Shown here in pieces: positions 51,375 to 61,080 of a stretch of DNA of 64,000 nucleotides. The DNA is from Allobosea sp. WAO. GTDB taxonomy: Bacteria > Pseudomonadota > Alphaproteobacteria > Rhizobiales > Beijerinckiaceae. The DNA is taken from contig NZ_JXTJ01000008.1 of the NCBI RefSeq assembly GCF_001509835.1, positions 62,001 to 126,000 on the forward strand, given 5' to 3'. Under the pieces are notes generated by a model. That model saw only the letters and a program-made list of their open reading frames with translations, did not search any database and was not told the origin of the DNA. The number at the start of each line of letters is the position of its first letter. Position 1 is the stretch's first letter. The position numbers and the translations under genes were made by a program.

Positions 51375-52955
51375 ATGAACGACGTTGCCGCCTTGCCGCG
51401 CGTGACCTACTCCAACATCGCCGAGGATTTCTCCGGCGTTCACGCGCATTTCGGCAAGGTCATCGCCGAAGTCCGCGAGCGGCAACTGGGCCTCGAACGG
51501 CCGAACCATGTCGGCGGGCGCGACAGCACGGAAGGCACCGCCTATGACGCGCCGTGCCCGATCGACCGCAGGCTCAGCCTCGGGACGTTCTTCGCCGCCT
51601 CGCCACGAGAGGTGGATAGTGCTGTCGCAGCCGCCAGGGCGGCTCAGCGCGGCTGGCGCGCTGTCGGTTGGCCCGGTCGCGTCGCGCTGGCGCGCGCTGC
51701 CGCAGACCTGTTGGAAGCTCGCAAGTTCGAAGTTGCTGCAGCCTGCCTGCTCGAAGTCGGCAAGTCGCGCATGGAGGCGCTCGGCGAGGTCGAGGAGGCG
51801 ATCGATCTGATTCGCTTCTACGCCGGCGAGATGGAGGCGAATGACGGTTTCCGGCGCGATCTGGCGCGAGCCAATCCGCGCGAGGAGACCTTTGACGTGC
51901 TGCGGCCCTACGGCGTCTTCGCCGTGATCGCGCCGTTCAACTTCCCGGTCGCGCTCTCAGCTGGCATGTCGATCTGCGCGCTCCTCGCTGGCAATACGGT
52001 CGTGTTCAAGCCAAGCCCGATGGCGGGCCTGACCGGGCGGCTGCTGACCGATTGCCTGGTCGAGGCGGGCCTGCCCGGCGGCGTCTTCAATCTCGTATGC
52101 GGTGGCAACGAGACCGGCGCGGCGCTTGCGGCGCATCCCGGCATCGACGGCATCGCCTTCACCGGTTCGCATGCGGTCGGCATGCGTATGCTGCGCGAGT
52201 TCGGCTGCGGCGGCCGGCACGCGCGCCCGGTACTGGCCGAGATGGGCGGCAAGAACCCGACCTATGTAGCCGCTTCCGCCGATCTCGATACTGCCGTCTC
52301 CGGCGTGCTGCGCTCGGCTTTCGGCCTGCAGGGCCAGAAATGCTCCGCGGGTTCGGTCGTCTTCCTGCACGAGACGCTGGCTGGTCCCTTCCTCGACCGT
52401 CTCGCCGCCGCCGCAGACGCACTGGTCGTCGGCGATCCCTGCGAGCGTGAAAGCTTCATGGGGCCGCTGATCAGCGATCTCGCGCTTGAGCGTTTCGAGA
52501 ACTCGGTGGCGCAGGCGAAAGCGGCCGGCGCCAAGGTCCATGGCGGCGAGCGGCTTGCCGGCGGCCTCTACGATCACGGTGCCTATGTCCGGCCTGCGAT
52601 CGTCACCGGCCTGCCGGACGATCATGCCCTGCACCAGGACGAGTTCTTCATGCCGTTCCTGACGGTCCGGACCTTCAGCGATCTCGGCGACGCGATCGCG
52701 CGCGGCAACGCCGTGCCCTATGGCCTGACCGCAGGCGTCTACACGGCCGAGCCGGCCGAACTCGAGCAGTTCCTCGAAACCGCGGAGGCCGGCGTGCTCT
52801 ATGCCAATCGCGCCAGCGGCGCGACCACCGGCGCGTGGCCGGGCATCCAGACCTTCTGCGGTTGGAAGGGCTCCGGCACCGGTTCCAAGGGCGGGCTCGG
52901 CACCTGGTATCTGCCGCAGTTCATGCGCGAGCAGAGCCACACGATCATGCGGTAG
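51375..52955 (+). CDS. Aldehyde dehydrogenase (semialdehyde/P5C type)
   Basis: A 526-residue NAD(P)-dependent dehydrogenase. It has PFNFPVALS, VLAEMGGKNP (Glu) and FGLQGQKCSAGS (catalytic Cys). The C-terminal part has SGATTGAWPGIQTFCGWKGSGT, which is common to delta-1-pyrroline-5-carboxylate and succinylglutamate-semialdehyde dehydrogenases. The exact substrate cannot be fixed. A convergent hairpin separates it from lysC. Confidence 0.85.
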   Translation: MNDVAALPRVTYSNIAEDFSGVHAHFGKVIAEVRERQLGLERPNHVGGRDSTEGTAYDAPCPIDRRLSLGTFFAASPREVDSAVAAARAAQRGWRAVGWPGRVALARAAADLLEARKFEVAAACLLEVGKSRMEALGEVEEAIDLIRFYAGEMEANDGFRRDLARANPREETFDVLRPYGVFAVIAPFNFPVALSAGMSICALLAGNTVVFKPSPMAGLTGRLLTDCLVEAGLPGGVFNLVCGGNETGAALAAHPGIDGIAFTGSHAVGMRMLREFGCGGRHARPVLAEMGGKNPTYVAASADLDTAVSGVLRSAFGLQGQKCSAGSVVFLHETLAGPFLDRLAAAADALVVGDPCERESFMGPLISDLALERFENSVAQAKAAGAKVHGGERLAGGLYDHGAYVRPAIVTGLPDDHALHQDEFFMPFLTVRTFSDLGDAIARGNAVPYGLTAGVYTAEPAELEQFLETAEAGVLYANRASGATTGAWPGIQTFCGWKGSGTGSKGGLGTWYLPQFMREQSHTIMR

Positions 52956-52994
52956 TTCGCGAGCCGTCTTCGCGGAGGCGAAGACGGCAATGCT

Positions 52995-53020
52995 CGAGGC
53001 GGGAATTGAAGCCCGCCTCG
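52995..53020. terminator. Hairpin between convergent genes
   Basis: CGAGGCGGG (52995-53003) and CCCGCCTCG (53012-53020) enclose an 8-base loop between the aldehyde dehydrogenase stop and the lysC stop. No T run follows on either side, so it may act as a two-way pause or RNA end. Confidence 0.45.
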
Positions 53021-53028
53021 GCAGATGC

Positions 53029-54267
53029 TCAGGCGGCGTCGAGCCCGTAGAGCGAGTGCAGCGTGCGCACCGCAAGCTCGGTATAGGCGGCGTCGATCAG
53101 CACCGAGAACTTGATCTCGGAGGTGGTGATCGCGCGGATGTTGATGCCCTTCTCGGCGAGCGCCCGGAAAGCGCGCGCCGCGACACCGGCATGGCTGCGC
53201 ATGCCGACGCCGATCGCAGAGATCTTCACCACTTCCGTCGCGCCCTGCAGCGACTGGTAGGCGATGGTCTCGTGCTTCGATTCGAGCAGCGCCTTGGCCC
53301 GTTCGAAATCGCCGGTCGGGACGGTGAAGGTGATGTCGGTGGTCGCCTGGTCGTCGGAAACGACCTGGATGATCATGTCGACATTGATGTTGGCATCGGC
53401 GAGCGGGCCGAAGATTGCCGCGGCGACGCCGGGCTTGTCGGCCACGCGCCGGAGCGTGATCTGGGCTTCGTCGCGCGAGAACGCGATGCCGGTGACGATC
53501 TGCTGTTCCACGATATCGTCCTCGTCGCAGATGAGGGTGCCTGGATTGGGATTGTCTGGGTCGTCGAAGGAGGAGCGGACATAGGTCGGCACGCGCTGGA
53601 CCATGGCGATCTCGACAGAGCGCACCTGCAGCACCTTGGAGCCGAGCGAGGCCATTTCCAGCATCTCCTCGAAGGAGACCTTGTCCATGCGGCGGGCCTT
53701 GGGCACGACGCGCGGATCGGTGGTGTAGACGCCGTCGACATCGGTGTAGATGTCGCAGCGATCGGCCTTGAGGCCGGCAGCGAGCGCGACCGCGCTGGTG
53801 TCCGAACCGCCGCGGCCGAGCGTGACGATGCGGTGGCTGCGCGGGTTGATGCCCTGGAAGCCGGAGCAGACCGCGATCTCGCGATTGCGGTCGAAGCCGG
53901 CGAGGATACCGGCGCCGTCGACGCTCTCGATCCTTGCCGAGCCATGCGCATCCGAGCCGTAGAGCGGAATCTGCCAGCCCTGCCAGGAGCGCGCCGGCAT
54001 GCCCATTTCTTGCAGCGCAATCGCCATCAGGCCGGACGTCACCTGCTCGCCGGAGGCGACGACGACATCGTACTCGGCGGGGTCGTAGGAGGGCGAGGCT
54101 TCCTTGGCCCAGGCGACCAGCTCATTGGTCTTGCCGGACATCGCCGAAACCACGACGGCGACCTCGTGGCCCGCGTCGAACTCGCGTTTGACGTGGCGGG
54201 CCGCGTTCTTGATACGCTCCACGGTGGCGACGGAAGTGCCGCCGAATTTCATCACCAGACGGGCCAT
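53029..54267 (-). CDS. lysC: Aspartate kinase
   Basis: A 412-residue enzyme, the first step from aspartate to lysine, threonine and methionine. Kinase core KFGGTSVATVERI (about 6-18), GRGGSDTSAVALAAGL, TDVDGVYTTDPR. Two ACT domains at the C-terminal end (about 265-410) bind lysine or threonine for feedback control. ATG 54267 is the usual family start. Divergent from ubiG, as in many Hyphomicrobiales. Confidence 0.95.
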   Translation of the reverse strand: MARLVMKFGGTSVATVERIKNAARHVKREFDAGHEVAVVVSAMSGKTNELVAWAKEASPSYDPAEYDVVVASGEQVTSGLMAIALQEMGMPARSWQGWQIPLYGSDAHGSARIESVDGAGILAGFDRNREIAVCSGFQGINPRSHRIVTLGRGGSDTSAVALAAGLKADRCDIYTDVDGVYTTDPRVVPKARRMDKVSFEEMLEMASLGSKVLQVRSVEIAMVQRVPTYVRSSFDDPDNPNPGTLICDEDDIVEQQIVTGIAFSRDEAQITLRRVADKPGVAAAIFGPLADANINVDMIIQVVSDDQATTDITFTVPTGDFERAKALLESKHETIAYQSLQGATEVVKISAIGVGMRSHAGVAARAFRALAEKGINIRAITTSEIKFSVLIDAAYTELAVRTLHSLYGLDAA

Positions 54268-54414
54268 GACATCCAAAGGCTTTCGAGGCTGCCCCGGCGC
54301 GGGCCGGGACGAAACGTCCCCTCGCGCCGGGCGAAGGGCCGGTGTAGATGACGGCCAGCGCCGAAAGTGTCAATGCGGCCGGCGCGGGACCGGCGTAAAC
54401 GGGGAGACAAGGCG

Positions 54415-55167
54415 ATGAGCGCAGCGGCGCGCGAAGGCTCGACGATCGATCCGGCGGAGGTCTCCCGTTTCGACGCCATGGCGAAGAGCTGGTGGGACCC
54501 GAAGGGCCCGATGGCGGTGCTGCACAAGTTCAACCCGGTGCGCCTCGCCTATGTCCGCGACCTCGCTTGCGAGCATTATGGCCGCGATCCGAAATCGCTG
54601 CGGGCTCTGGACGGGCTCGATATCGTCGATATCGGCTGTGGCGGCGGCGTTCTCTCGGAACCGCTGGCGCGCCTCGGCGCCAAGGTGACGGGGCTCGACC
54701 CTGCCACCGGCAACATCGCGGTGGCCCGGGCCCATGCCGAGAAATCGGGGCTCGCGATCGACTATCGCGACGAGACCATCGAGGCCGTGGTTGCCTCCGG
54801 CCGCCGCTTCGACATCGTGCTGGCCATGGAGGTGGTCGAGCATGTCGCCGATGTCGAGGCCTTCGTTGCCGCCTGCTGCGCCGCCGCCAAGCCAGACGGG
54901 CTCCTGGTGATGGCGACCTTGAACCGCACGCTGAAATCATGGGCCCTCGCCATCGTCGGCGCCGAGTACATCCTGCGCTGGCTGCCGCGCGGCACCCATG
55001 ACTGGGAGAAGTTCGTCACGCCCGACGAGCTCGAGACGGCAATAGCCGCAGGCGGCTTCGCGCCGTTCTCGCGCCAGGGTGTCGCCTACAATCCGCTCGC
55101 CGACCGCTGGTCGCTCTCGGCCGACATGGACGTCAACTACATGCTGGCGGCGCGCGCTGCGGCCTGA
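54415..55167 (+). CDS. ubiG: Ubiquinone biosynthesis O-methyltransferase
   Basis: A 250-residue SAM-dependent methyltransferase. The SAM site is VDIGCGGGVLSEPLARLGAKVTGLD; EVVEHVADV and GTHDWEKFVTPDEL are UbiG hallmarks. It catalyses both O-methylations of the ubiquinone ring. Divergent partner of lysC. Confidence 0.95.
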   Translation: MSAAAREGSTIDPAEVSRFDAMAKSWWDPKGPMAVLHKFNPVRLAYVRDLACEHYGRDPKSLRALDGLDIVDIGCGGGVLSEPLARLGAKVTGLDPATGNIAVARAHAEKSGLAIDYRDETIEAVVASGRRFDIVLAMEVVEHVADVEAFVAACCAAAKPDGLLVMATLNRTLKSWALAIVGAEYILRWLPRGTHDWEKFVTPDELETAIAAGGFAPFSRQGVAYNPLADRWSLSADMDVNYMLAARAAA

Positions 55168-55171
55168 GTCG

Positions 55172-55534
55172 TCAGGCCGCGAGCCGGGCGTCGAGCGCTG
55201 CGATGTCCCTGACGAACCAGAGCGCCTGGCCCTGGTCGCTCTCACGGACGAAGTCGCGCAGCGCTTTGCTGCCGGCGCACTGGACCGAGATGTCGCCTAT
55301 AACAGCCAGGCGTATCCGGTAGTTGACGAACTTCTGGGCGACCTCGCCGGCGAGCCGCGTCGCGAGCTGGAAGAAGGCGGGATCGAGCCGCGCAACGGGG
55401 ATCGCCACCATCGTCGCTTCCGCCGCCCAGGCGGCGCCGAGGAAGTCGTTGGCGTCGCGCTCGCTGGCGAGCTGCGGACCGTCTTCCGCGCAGATCAGCA
55501 CGTTCGTGCCGTGAAGCTCTCGAATCATGTCCAT
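55172..55534 (-). CDS. DUF4180-domain protein
   Basis: A 120-residue protein matching the DUF4180 pattern: NVLICAEDGPQLASERDANDFLGAAW, VAIPVARLDPAFFQL, AGEVAQKFVNYRIRLAVIGDIS and RDFVRESDQG-x-x-LWFV. ATG 55534 is nearest to the family start; ATG 55573 is possible. Function unknown. Ends four bases past ubiG. Confidence 0.82.
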   Translation of the reverse strand: MDMIRELHGTNVLICAEDGPQLASERDANDFLGAAWAAEATMVAIPVARLDPAFFQLATRLAGEVAQKFVNYRIRLAVIGDISVQCAGSKALRDFVRESDQGQALWFVRDIAALDARLAA

Positions 55535-55818
55535 GGCCGCGGTATCGCCGGGCCTTCGATACGAGGCAAGCATTGCTCCCCCGGCCGGCACGCGCGGCGT
55601 TCCTGGCTCCTCCACGACTACAGGCTATCGCTTCGCCTGCGGGGGAAGAAGAACATCGCGGCGTTCGGACTGAAGGGAAGTCTTTGTAGAATCGCTTGAA
55701 ACTGTAGGTGGCGCCAGATTTGCCAAGAAGTATGGCGATCCCTGCTGGATGCGGTTAGATTTCCGGGAGCCGCACTTCCGCGGCTCGGATATGGAGACGG
55801 GACGCTGGCCCAGGCGGA

Positions 55819-56925
55819 ATGCTGAACGAGACGCTGATCGAGCCTGCCGAGCGGGAGTTGACTGATCTGATCTATGCCGCCCTGCTCGGCGAGAGATCGT
55901 GGCAGGATTTTCTCGACCGGCTGAACGCCCTGATCCCGGGCGGCGTCTCGACCTTGTTCTTCCATGATCAGAAATCGGGAGAAGGCGGCATCTCCCTGGC
56001 GGCCGGGCTCGATGCCGACACGGCGCGCGACTATGCCGCCCACTATGTCGGCCTGAACCCGTGGATGCACAACGTCGCGCGAACACCGCTCGGCACCGGC
56101 ATCATCGGGGAGCGCATCGTTCCGCGCGACGAATTTGTCAGGACCGAATACTACGCCGACTTCCTGCAGCGCCGCGACATCGAGGCCGGTGTCGGGGTGA
56201 CGCTTTGGCGCGAGGAAGCCTGCTCGTTCCTGCTGAGTACTCTGACGGCGCGCGTCGACCCCGACGCGAACCAGCAGGTCGCCGATCTCCTGACGCGGTT
56301 GACGCCGCATCTGACCCGGGCCTTCCGCTATTATCGCACCGGCCGTTTCGACGGAGCGCTCGCGCAGTTTGGCGGTTCGCTGCTGGCGTCGCCGGATGTC
56401 GGCGTCATCGTGGTCGGGGAGGGCATGGTGGTGCGGGCCGCTTCGCCGCGGGCTGAAGCCATGCTTTCGGCCGGAGCAGTGGTGGGGCTGACGGCCATGG
56501 GGACGTTGCGGCTGCGGGATGACGCGGCCGCAACGCTGCTTAAACAGATGCTGACACGCGGCTATGCCGGTCCGCGGTCCCACAGCACGCATTTCGGCGC
56601 CTACAGGTTGACGCTGGTCAAGGCGGAGACCGAGGGCGTCACCGGCTACTTTTCCGGGCTTGCCGCGACGCTGATCGTCGAGGAGGCGCGCCCCGCCGGG
56701 GCTCCGGACATGGGCTGGCTGGCGCGCCGCTACGGGTTGACGCGCGCCGAGACGCGGACGGTGGAAGGCATCGTCGCCGGGCTGACGCCGATCCAGGTCG
56801 CCGAGAGCAGCTGCATCGGGCTCGAGACGGTGCGGGCACAGCTCAAAGCCGTCTACGCGAAAACCGATGTCAACAGCCAGGCCGGCCTCGTCCGGATCGC
56901 CTTCGGCTTTCCGCCGCCGCGATAA
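55819..56925 (+). CDS. LuxR-type HTH regulator
   Basis: A 368-residue regulator. A long N-terminal sensor (about 1-290) is of unknown ligand. The C-terminal helix-turn-helix (about 300-365) reads YGLTRAETRTVEGIVAGLTPIQVAE, then SCIGLETVRAQLKAVYAKTDVNSQAGLVRI, the LuxR/FixJ signature. The ccr gene lies 180 bases downstream, so regulation of ccr is possible. Confidence 0.85.
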   Translation: MLNETLIEPAERELTDLIYAALLGERSWQDFLDRLNALIPGGVSTLFFHDQKSGEGGISLAAGLDADTARDYAAHYVGLNPWMHNVARTPLGTGIIGERIVPRDEFVRTEYYADFLQRRDIEAGVGVTLWREEACSFLLSTLTARVDPDANQQVADLLTRLTPHLTRAFRYYRTGRFDGALAQFGGSLLASPDVGVIVVGEGMVVRAASPRAEAMLSAGAVVGLTAMGTLRLRDDAAATLLKQMLTRGYAGPRSHSTHFGAYRLTLVKAETEGVTGYFSGLAATLIVEEARPAGAPDMGWLARRYGLTRAETRTVEGIVAGLTPIQVAESSCIGLETVRAQLKAVYAKTDVNSQAGLVRIAFGFPPPR

Positions 56926-57105
56926 CGCCGCGACCGCAATCGACTATGGCCTCGTAAACCTCGTCACAGACCGCATCGCGCCGATGTCGACCGTTTTTGT
57001 TGCAATGCGGAATAATTCCATAGGAGTATGGCGCGATGCAGCATCGAGCGTCATGATCGCCGGCAACGCCACCGAAAACAGGCGTGGCGACAAGGGAGAA
57101 AGCGA

Positions 57106-58380
57106 ATGTCGAAGCCGCAACCCGTCGCGAAGCCCGCGCTGAAGGATCTCTACGAGCTCGGCGAGCTGCCGCCGCTCGGTCATGTCCCGGCCAACATGTA
57201 CGCCTGGACGATCCGGCGCGAGCGCCATGGTCCGCCGCAGGATAGTTTCCAGGTCGAAGTGGTGCCGACCTGGTCGATCGGCGAAGAGGAGGTGCTGCTC
57301 CTCGTGATGGCCGGCGGCGTCAACTACAACGGCATCTGGGCCGGCCTCGGCCAGCCGATCTCGCCCTTCGACGTGCACAAGGGCTCCCTTCACATCGCCG
57401 GCTCCGACGCCTCCGGCATCGTCTGGGCCGTCGGCTCCAAGGTGAAGCGCTGGACGGTCGGCGACGAGGTCATCGTCCACTGCAACCAGGACGATGGCGA
57501 CGACGAGGAGTGCAATGGCGGCGACCCGATGTTCTCCTCCTCCCAGCGCATCTGGGGCTACGAGACGCCGGACGGCTCCTTCGCCCAGTTCTGCCGGGTC
57601 CAGTCGCGCCAGCTGATGCTGAAGCCGAAGCACCTCTCCTGGGAGGAATCGGCCTGCTACACGCTGACGTTGGCCACCGCTTATCGCATGCTCTTCGGCC
57701 ACGCCCCGCATACCATCAAGCCGGGCGACAATGTGCTGATCTGGGGCGCTTCTGGCGGTCTCGGCGTCTTCGGCGTGCAGCTCTGCGCCGCCTCGGGCGC
57801 CAACGCGATCGGCGTGATCTCCGATGAGACCAAGCGCGACTATGTGCTGGGCCTCGGCGCCAAGGGCGTGATCAACCGCAAGGATTTCAATTGCTGGGGC
57901 CAGATGCCCAAGGTCAATTCGCCCGAATATACCGAGTGGACCAAGGAAGCCCGCAAGTTCGGCAAGGCGATCTGGGACATCACCGGCAAGAAGGACGTCG
58001 ACATCGTCTTCGAGCACCCGGGCGAGGCGACCTTCCCGGTCTCCTGCCTCGTCGCCAAGCGCGGCGGCATGGTGGTGTTCTGCGCCGGTACCTCCGGCTT
58101 CAACATCACCTTCGACGCCCGCTATGTCTGGATGCGGCAGAAGCGCGTGCAGGGCTCGCATTTCGCCCATCTCAAGCAGGCGAGCGCCGCCAACCAGTTC
58201 GTGCTCGACCGCCGGATCGACCCCTGCATGTCAGAGGTCTTCCCCTGGGACAAGATCCCGCTCGCCCACCACAAGATGTGGAAGAACGAGCACGCGCCGG
58301 GCAACATGGCTGTGTTGGTCTATGCCCCGCGTACCGGCCTGCGCACCTATGAGGATGTGGCCGAGGCGCTGGAGGGCTGA
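57106..58380 (+). CDS. ccr: Crotonyl-CoA carboxylase/reductase
   Basis: A 424-residue medium-chain reductase that carboxylates and reduces crotonyl-CoA with NADPH to ethylmalonyl-CoA, the key step of the ethylmalonyl-CoA pathway. Hallmarks are the long N-terminal part (GHVPANMYAWTIRRERHGPP), GGVNYNGIWAGLGQP, IWGYETPDGSFAQF and IWGASGGLGVFGVQL. The length and the FEHPGEATFP stretch match the family. AAGGGAG precedes ATG 57106. Confidence 0.95.
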   Translation: MSKPQPVAKPALKDLYELGELPPLGHVPANMYAWTIRRERHGPPQDSFQVEVVPTWSIGEEEVLLLVMAGGVNYNGIWAGLGQPISPFDVHKGSLHIAGSDASGIVWAVGSKVKRWTVGDEVIVHCNQDDGDDEECNGGDPMFSSSQRIWGYETPDGSFAQFCRVQSRQLMLKPKHLSWEESACYTLTLATAYRMLFGHAPHTIKPGDNVLIWGASGGLGVFGVQLCAASGANAIGVISDETKRDYVLGLGAKGVINRKDFNCWGQMPKVNSPEYTEWTKEARKFGKAIWDITGKKDVDIVFEHPGEATFPVSCLVAKRGGMVVFCAGTSGFNITFDARYVWMRQKRVQGSHFAHLKQASAANQFVLDRRIDPCMSEVFPWDKIPLAHHKMWKNEHAPGNMAVLVYAPRTGLRTYEDVAEALEG

Positions 58381-58435
58381 GCCAGGGATTGCCAAGCCGG
58401 CGGCTGCCGGCTCGGTCGCTCCGACGCTTCGGGGC

Positions 58436-58702
58436 TCAGCTCCAGCCGGCCTCCTGCTCGCAGGCCTTGCGGGCGTTCGGGTTGGCCTTCTCCCACTGCG
58501 TGATCGAGCGGGTCTCGTTGTCGCTCATCTTGCCGTTCATGCAGGTACAGTAGGTGCTGACGACACTGGCCGCGACCTTCGCATCCTTGTTGTCGCTCAG
58601 GCACTGGTTGATCCATTTCTTGTCGTCGGCGCTCTGCGCGAAAGCCGATGCATTGGCCAGAACGCCGCCCGCCAGGAGCAGCGCCGAAAGCTTGAGTTTC
58701 AT
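58436..58702 (-). CDS. Small secreted protein with cysteine pairs
   Basis: An 88-residue protein with a signal peptide (1-23, ending AFA). The mature part is helical and has cysteines in NQCLSDN, YCTCMNGKMS and KACEQEAG, suggesting disulfides. No family is certain. Confidence 0.65.
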   Translation of the reverse strand: MKLKLSALLLAGGVLANASAFAQSADDKKWINQCLSDNKDAKVAASVVSTYCTCMNGKMSDNETRSITQWEKANPNARKACEQEAGWS

Positions 58703-59070
58703 GGTGGAGCCTCTTCGATTACCGCCAGGGCCGGCGGCGCTGCGATAGGCGTCGCGCCCGCCGGGACCGTCAAACCGGCGATTCGAACGGTCGTTCACAG
58801 GCGGCGACGCTTCGGCCTGCATCGCTTTGCTGCGCCTTCCGACATGCGGGCGCTGTGGACCGCAGTTCACAACCCGGCGCGGGGTCGGAGAATCGTAGCC
58901 GTTGCCCGGGCGCCGTCCGGGAACCCGGCGCCACCGAGTCGCATGGCTGGCGTTCTCGCAGCGCGTTCGCCTAGGCTGGCGCAACGGCCGGCTCCCGCGG
59001 GATTCGGTCGGGGCGCCAGGTGAGGGCTGATCCAGCCCACCGAAGCGCCCGCAAGACCGGCAGGAGAGTC
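58703..59070. other. Gene-free divergent stretch
   Basis: Nearly 370 bases between the small secreted protein and the acetamidase gene. No coding region, repeat or RNA is supported. It should contain both promoters. Confidence 0.45.
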
Positions 59071-60003
59071 ATGACGCTTCATCGTTTTGTCCCGACCACC
59101 TATTCCAACGTCATGGCGACGCTGCCGCCGGTTCTCACCGTCGCGAGCGGCGATACGATCGTGACGACGACGCTCGACGCCGCCGGTTTCGACCATGACG
59201 GCGTCCAGAAGGCGCCGCGCGGCAATCCGATGACCGGGCCGTTCGCCGTCGAGGGGGCCGAGCCGGGCGATGCGATCATCGTGACGATCGACCGGATGAC
59301 GCCGAACCGCGCCACCGGCTGGACCTACTCGCCGCTCTCGCAGCAGGTGGTCGATCCAAGGACGGTCGCCGATCTGCCGAAGAGTGAGCGCTTCGAATGG
59401 GCGATCGATGCTGGGCAGGGCACGGTCACCCTGATTGGCGGCTCGGAGCGCATCTCCGGCTGGAGCTTTCCGCTGTCGCCGATGATCGGTTGCTTCGGCG
59501 TGGCGCCGGCCGGCGGCCAGGCGATCTCGACCGCGACCAGCGGCCCCTATGGTGGCAACATGGATTACCGTCGCTTCGCCCCCGGTGCGCGCATCGCCTT
59601 CCCCGTCTCCGAAAAGGGCGGGCTGTTCTTCCTCGGCGACGGCCATGCCGGTCAGGGCGATGGCGAGATTGTCGGCACCGGCATCGAGACCAGCTTCGAG
59701 ATCGAGTTCACCCTGCGTCTGCGCAAGAACGCGCCGGGCCGCTGGCCGCGCTGCGAAACCGAGACCGAGATCATCACCCTGGCGAGCGGTCGTCCTCTCG
59801 ACCAGCCGCTACAGTTCGCCACGACCGAGATGCTGCGCTGGATCGTCGAGGATCTCGGCGTCGATGCGCTGGAGGCGAGCCATCTGCTCGGCCAGATGGT
59901 GCGCTATGACGTCGCCAACGTCTTCAACCCCGCCTATTGCGTCGCCTGCCGGCTGGCGAAGAACGACATCACCAAGCCCATGTCGCTGCTCGGTGCGGGC
60001 TGA
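59071..60003 (+). CDS. Acetamidase/formamidase family protein
   Basis: A 310-residue enzyme. Family motifs include GNPMTGPFAVEGAEPGDAIIV, then PYGGNMD and LGDGHAGQGDGEIVGTGIET. Family members hydrolyse short amides to ammonia and acid. AGGAG before ATG 59071 supports the start. Confidence 0.88.
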   Translation: MTLHRFVPTTYSNVMATLPPVLTVASGDTIVTTTLDAAGFDHDGVQKAPRGNPMTGPFAVEGAEPGDAIIVTIDRMTPNRATGWTYSPLSQQVVDPRTVADLPKSERFEWAIDAGQGTVTLIGGSERISGWSFPLSPMIGCFGVAPAGGQAISTATSGPYGGNMDYRRFAPGARIAFPVSEKGGLFFLGDGHAGQGDGEIVGTGIETSFEIEFTLRLRKNAPGRWPRCETETEIITLASGRPLDQPLQFATTEMLRWIVEDLGVDALEASHLLGQMVRYDVANVFNPAYCVACRLAKNDITKPMSLLGAG

Positions 60004-60020
60004 CGGCGCCCGTTGGACGT

Positions 60021-60527
60021 TCAACCCGTTTGCAGCCGCTTGCGGTAGTAGACGACGCGCTCGGTTTCTTCGAAGCCGAGCGCGTGGTGCATCTGCTGCG
60101 ACCCGGTGTTGAGCAGGCCTGCGTCGGAGGCGAATTCGGCGCAGCCATGTCCGGCAGCCCAGGCCTCGACGGCCTGGCAAAGCGCTCGGGCGACGCCGCG
60201 CTTTCGCGCCTCGGGCCGCACATAGATGCCTTCGAGGAAGCCGACCGGAGAGCTCTCGCAGCCATTGACATAGTCGTGCCGCAGCGCGGCCTCGGCGAGG
60301 CCGATCGCCATGCCGTCACTATCCCGTGCGATGAAGGCGGTATCATCTGCGCTTTCGAGGATGCCGGCGGCGTCGTTGCGATGCCCCTCTGCGCTCCCGT
60401 CCGGCCAAAGCGCCAGGCGCAACGCGACCCAGTCGTCCAGCATGTCGAAGGTACATGCTTCGAGCCGCATGGCCTGTGCCCCTCCCTGGGCGTCGAACTG
60501 TTCGATTTTGCCGCGGATGGCGGTCAT
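60021..60527 (-). CDS. GNAT acetyltransferase similar to AAC(6')
   Basis: A 168-residue N-acetyltransferase. The C-terminal half (about 80-165: DYVNGCESSPVGFLEGIYV, PEARKRGVARALC, ASDAGLLNTGS, then GFEETERVVYYRKRL) matches aminoglycoside 6'-N-acetyltransferases closely. The start overlaps the upstream gene by four bases; ATG 60470 is an alternative. Whether it acts on aminoglycosides is unknown. Confidence 0.8.
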   Translation of the reverse strand: MTAIRGKIEQFDAQGGAQAMRLEACTFDMLDDWVALRLALWPDGSAEGHRNDAAGILESADDTAFIARDSDGMAIGLAEAALRHDYVNGCESSPVGFLEGIYVRPEARKRGVARALCQAVEAWAAGHGCAEFASDAGLLNTGSQQMHHALGFEETERVVYYRKRLQTG

Positions 60528-61036
60528 GGCGCCGGCCGTTCCAGCATGGCGCTGGCGGCGCCCTTGTAGGTGCAGTTTCCGAAGGTCCGGTAACCGAACT
60601 TGTCGGCAATACGCAGCGAGGCGGCATTGTCGGGATTGATCAGGCAGACCGTGCGGGACGGAGCATGCGCCCGGTCGATCCAGTCATGGCAGGCGGCGAC
60701 CGCTTCCGTTGCGAGGCCGCGCCCCTGCGCTGTACGTGTCATGATCCAGGATGCTTCCGGGGCCGCGTCGAAGCGCTCGCCCAGGCTGCGGTGGAAATCG
60801 GCACAGCCGACATCGCCGACGAACACGCCGCTTGCCCTGTCGAAGACCGCGAACATGCCGTAGCCGAGCAGCGACCAGTGGCCGGCATAGCGCAGCAGCC
60901 GGTTCCAGCCATCCTCCCGCGAAAACTGCGGCGCTGCGATGAACCGAAACAGCTCCCGGTCGGAGAACATCGCGTACCAGGCTTCGAAATCCTCGAGCCG
61001 ATGGGGGCGCAGGCGCAGACGCGCAGTCTCGATCAT
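60524..61036 (-). CDS. GNAT acetyltransferase (RimJ/RimL type)
   Basis: A 170-residue acetyltransferase with IETARLRLRPHRLEDFEAW, QGRGLATEAVAACHDWI (acetyl-CoA site) and LINPDNAASLRIADKFGY. Similar to RimJ/RimL enzymes. Coupled to the next GNAT gene. Confidence 0.85.
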   Translation of the reverse strand: MIETARLRLRPHRLEDFEAWYAMFSDRELFRFIAAPQFSREDGWNRLLRYAGHWSLLGYGMFAVFDRASGVFVGDVGCADFHRSLGERFDAAPEASWIMTRTAQGRGLATEAVAACHDWIDRAHAPSRTVCLINPDNAASLRIADKFGYRTFGNCTYKGAASAMLERPAP

Positions 61037-61080
61037 GAGGCGTCAGGCTCCATCTCGCAATCTCGTGTCGACATCACTGG

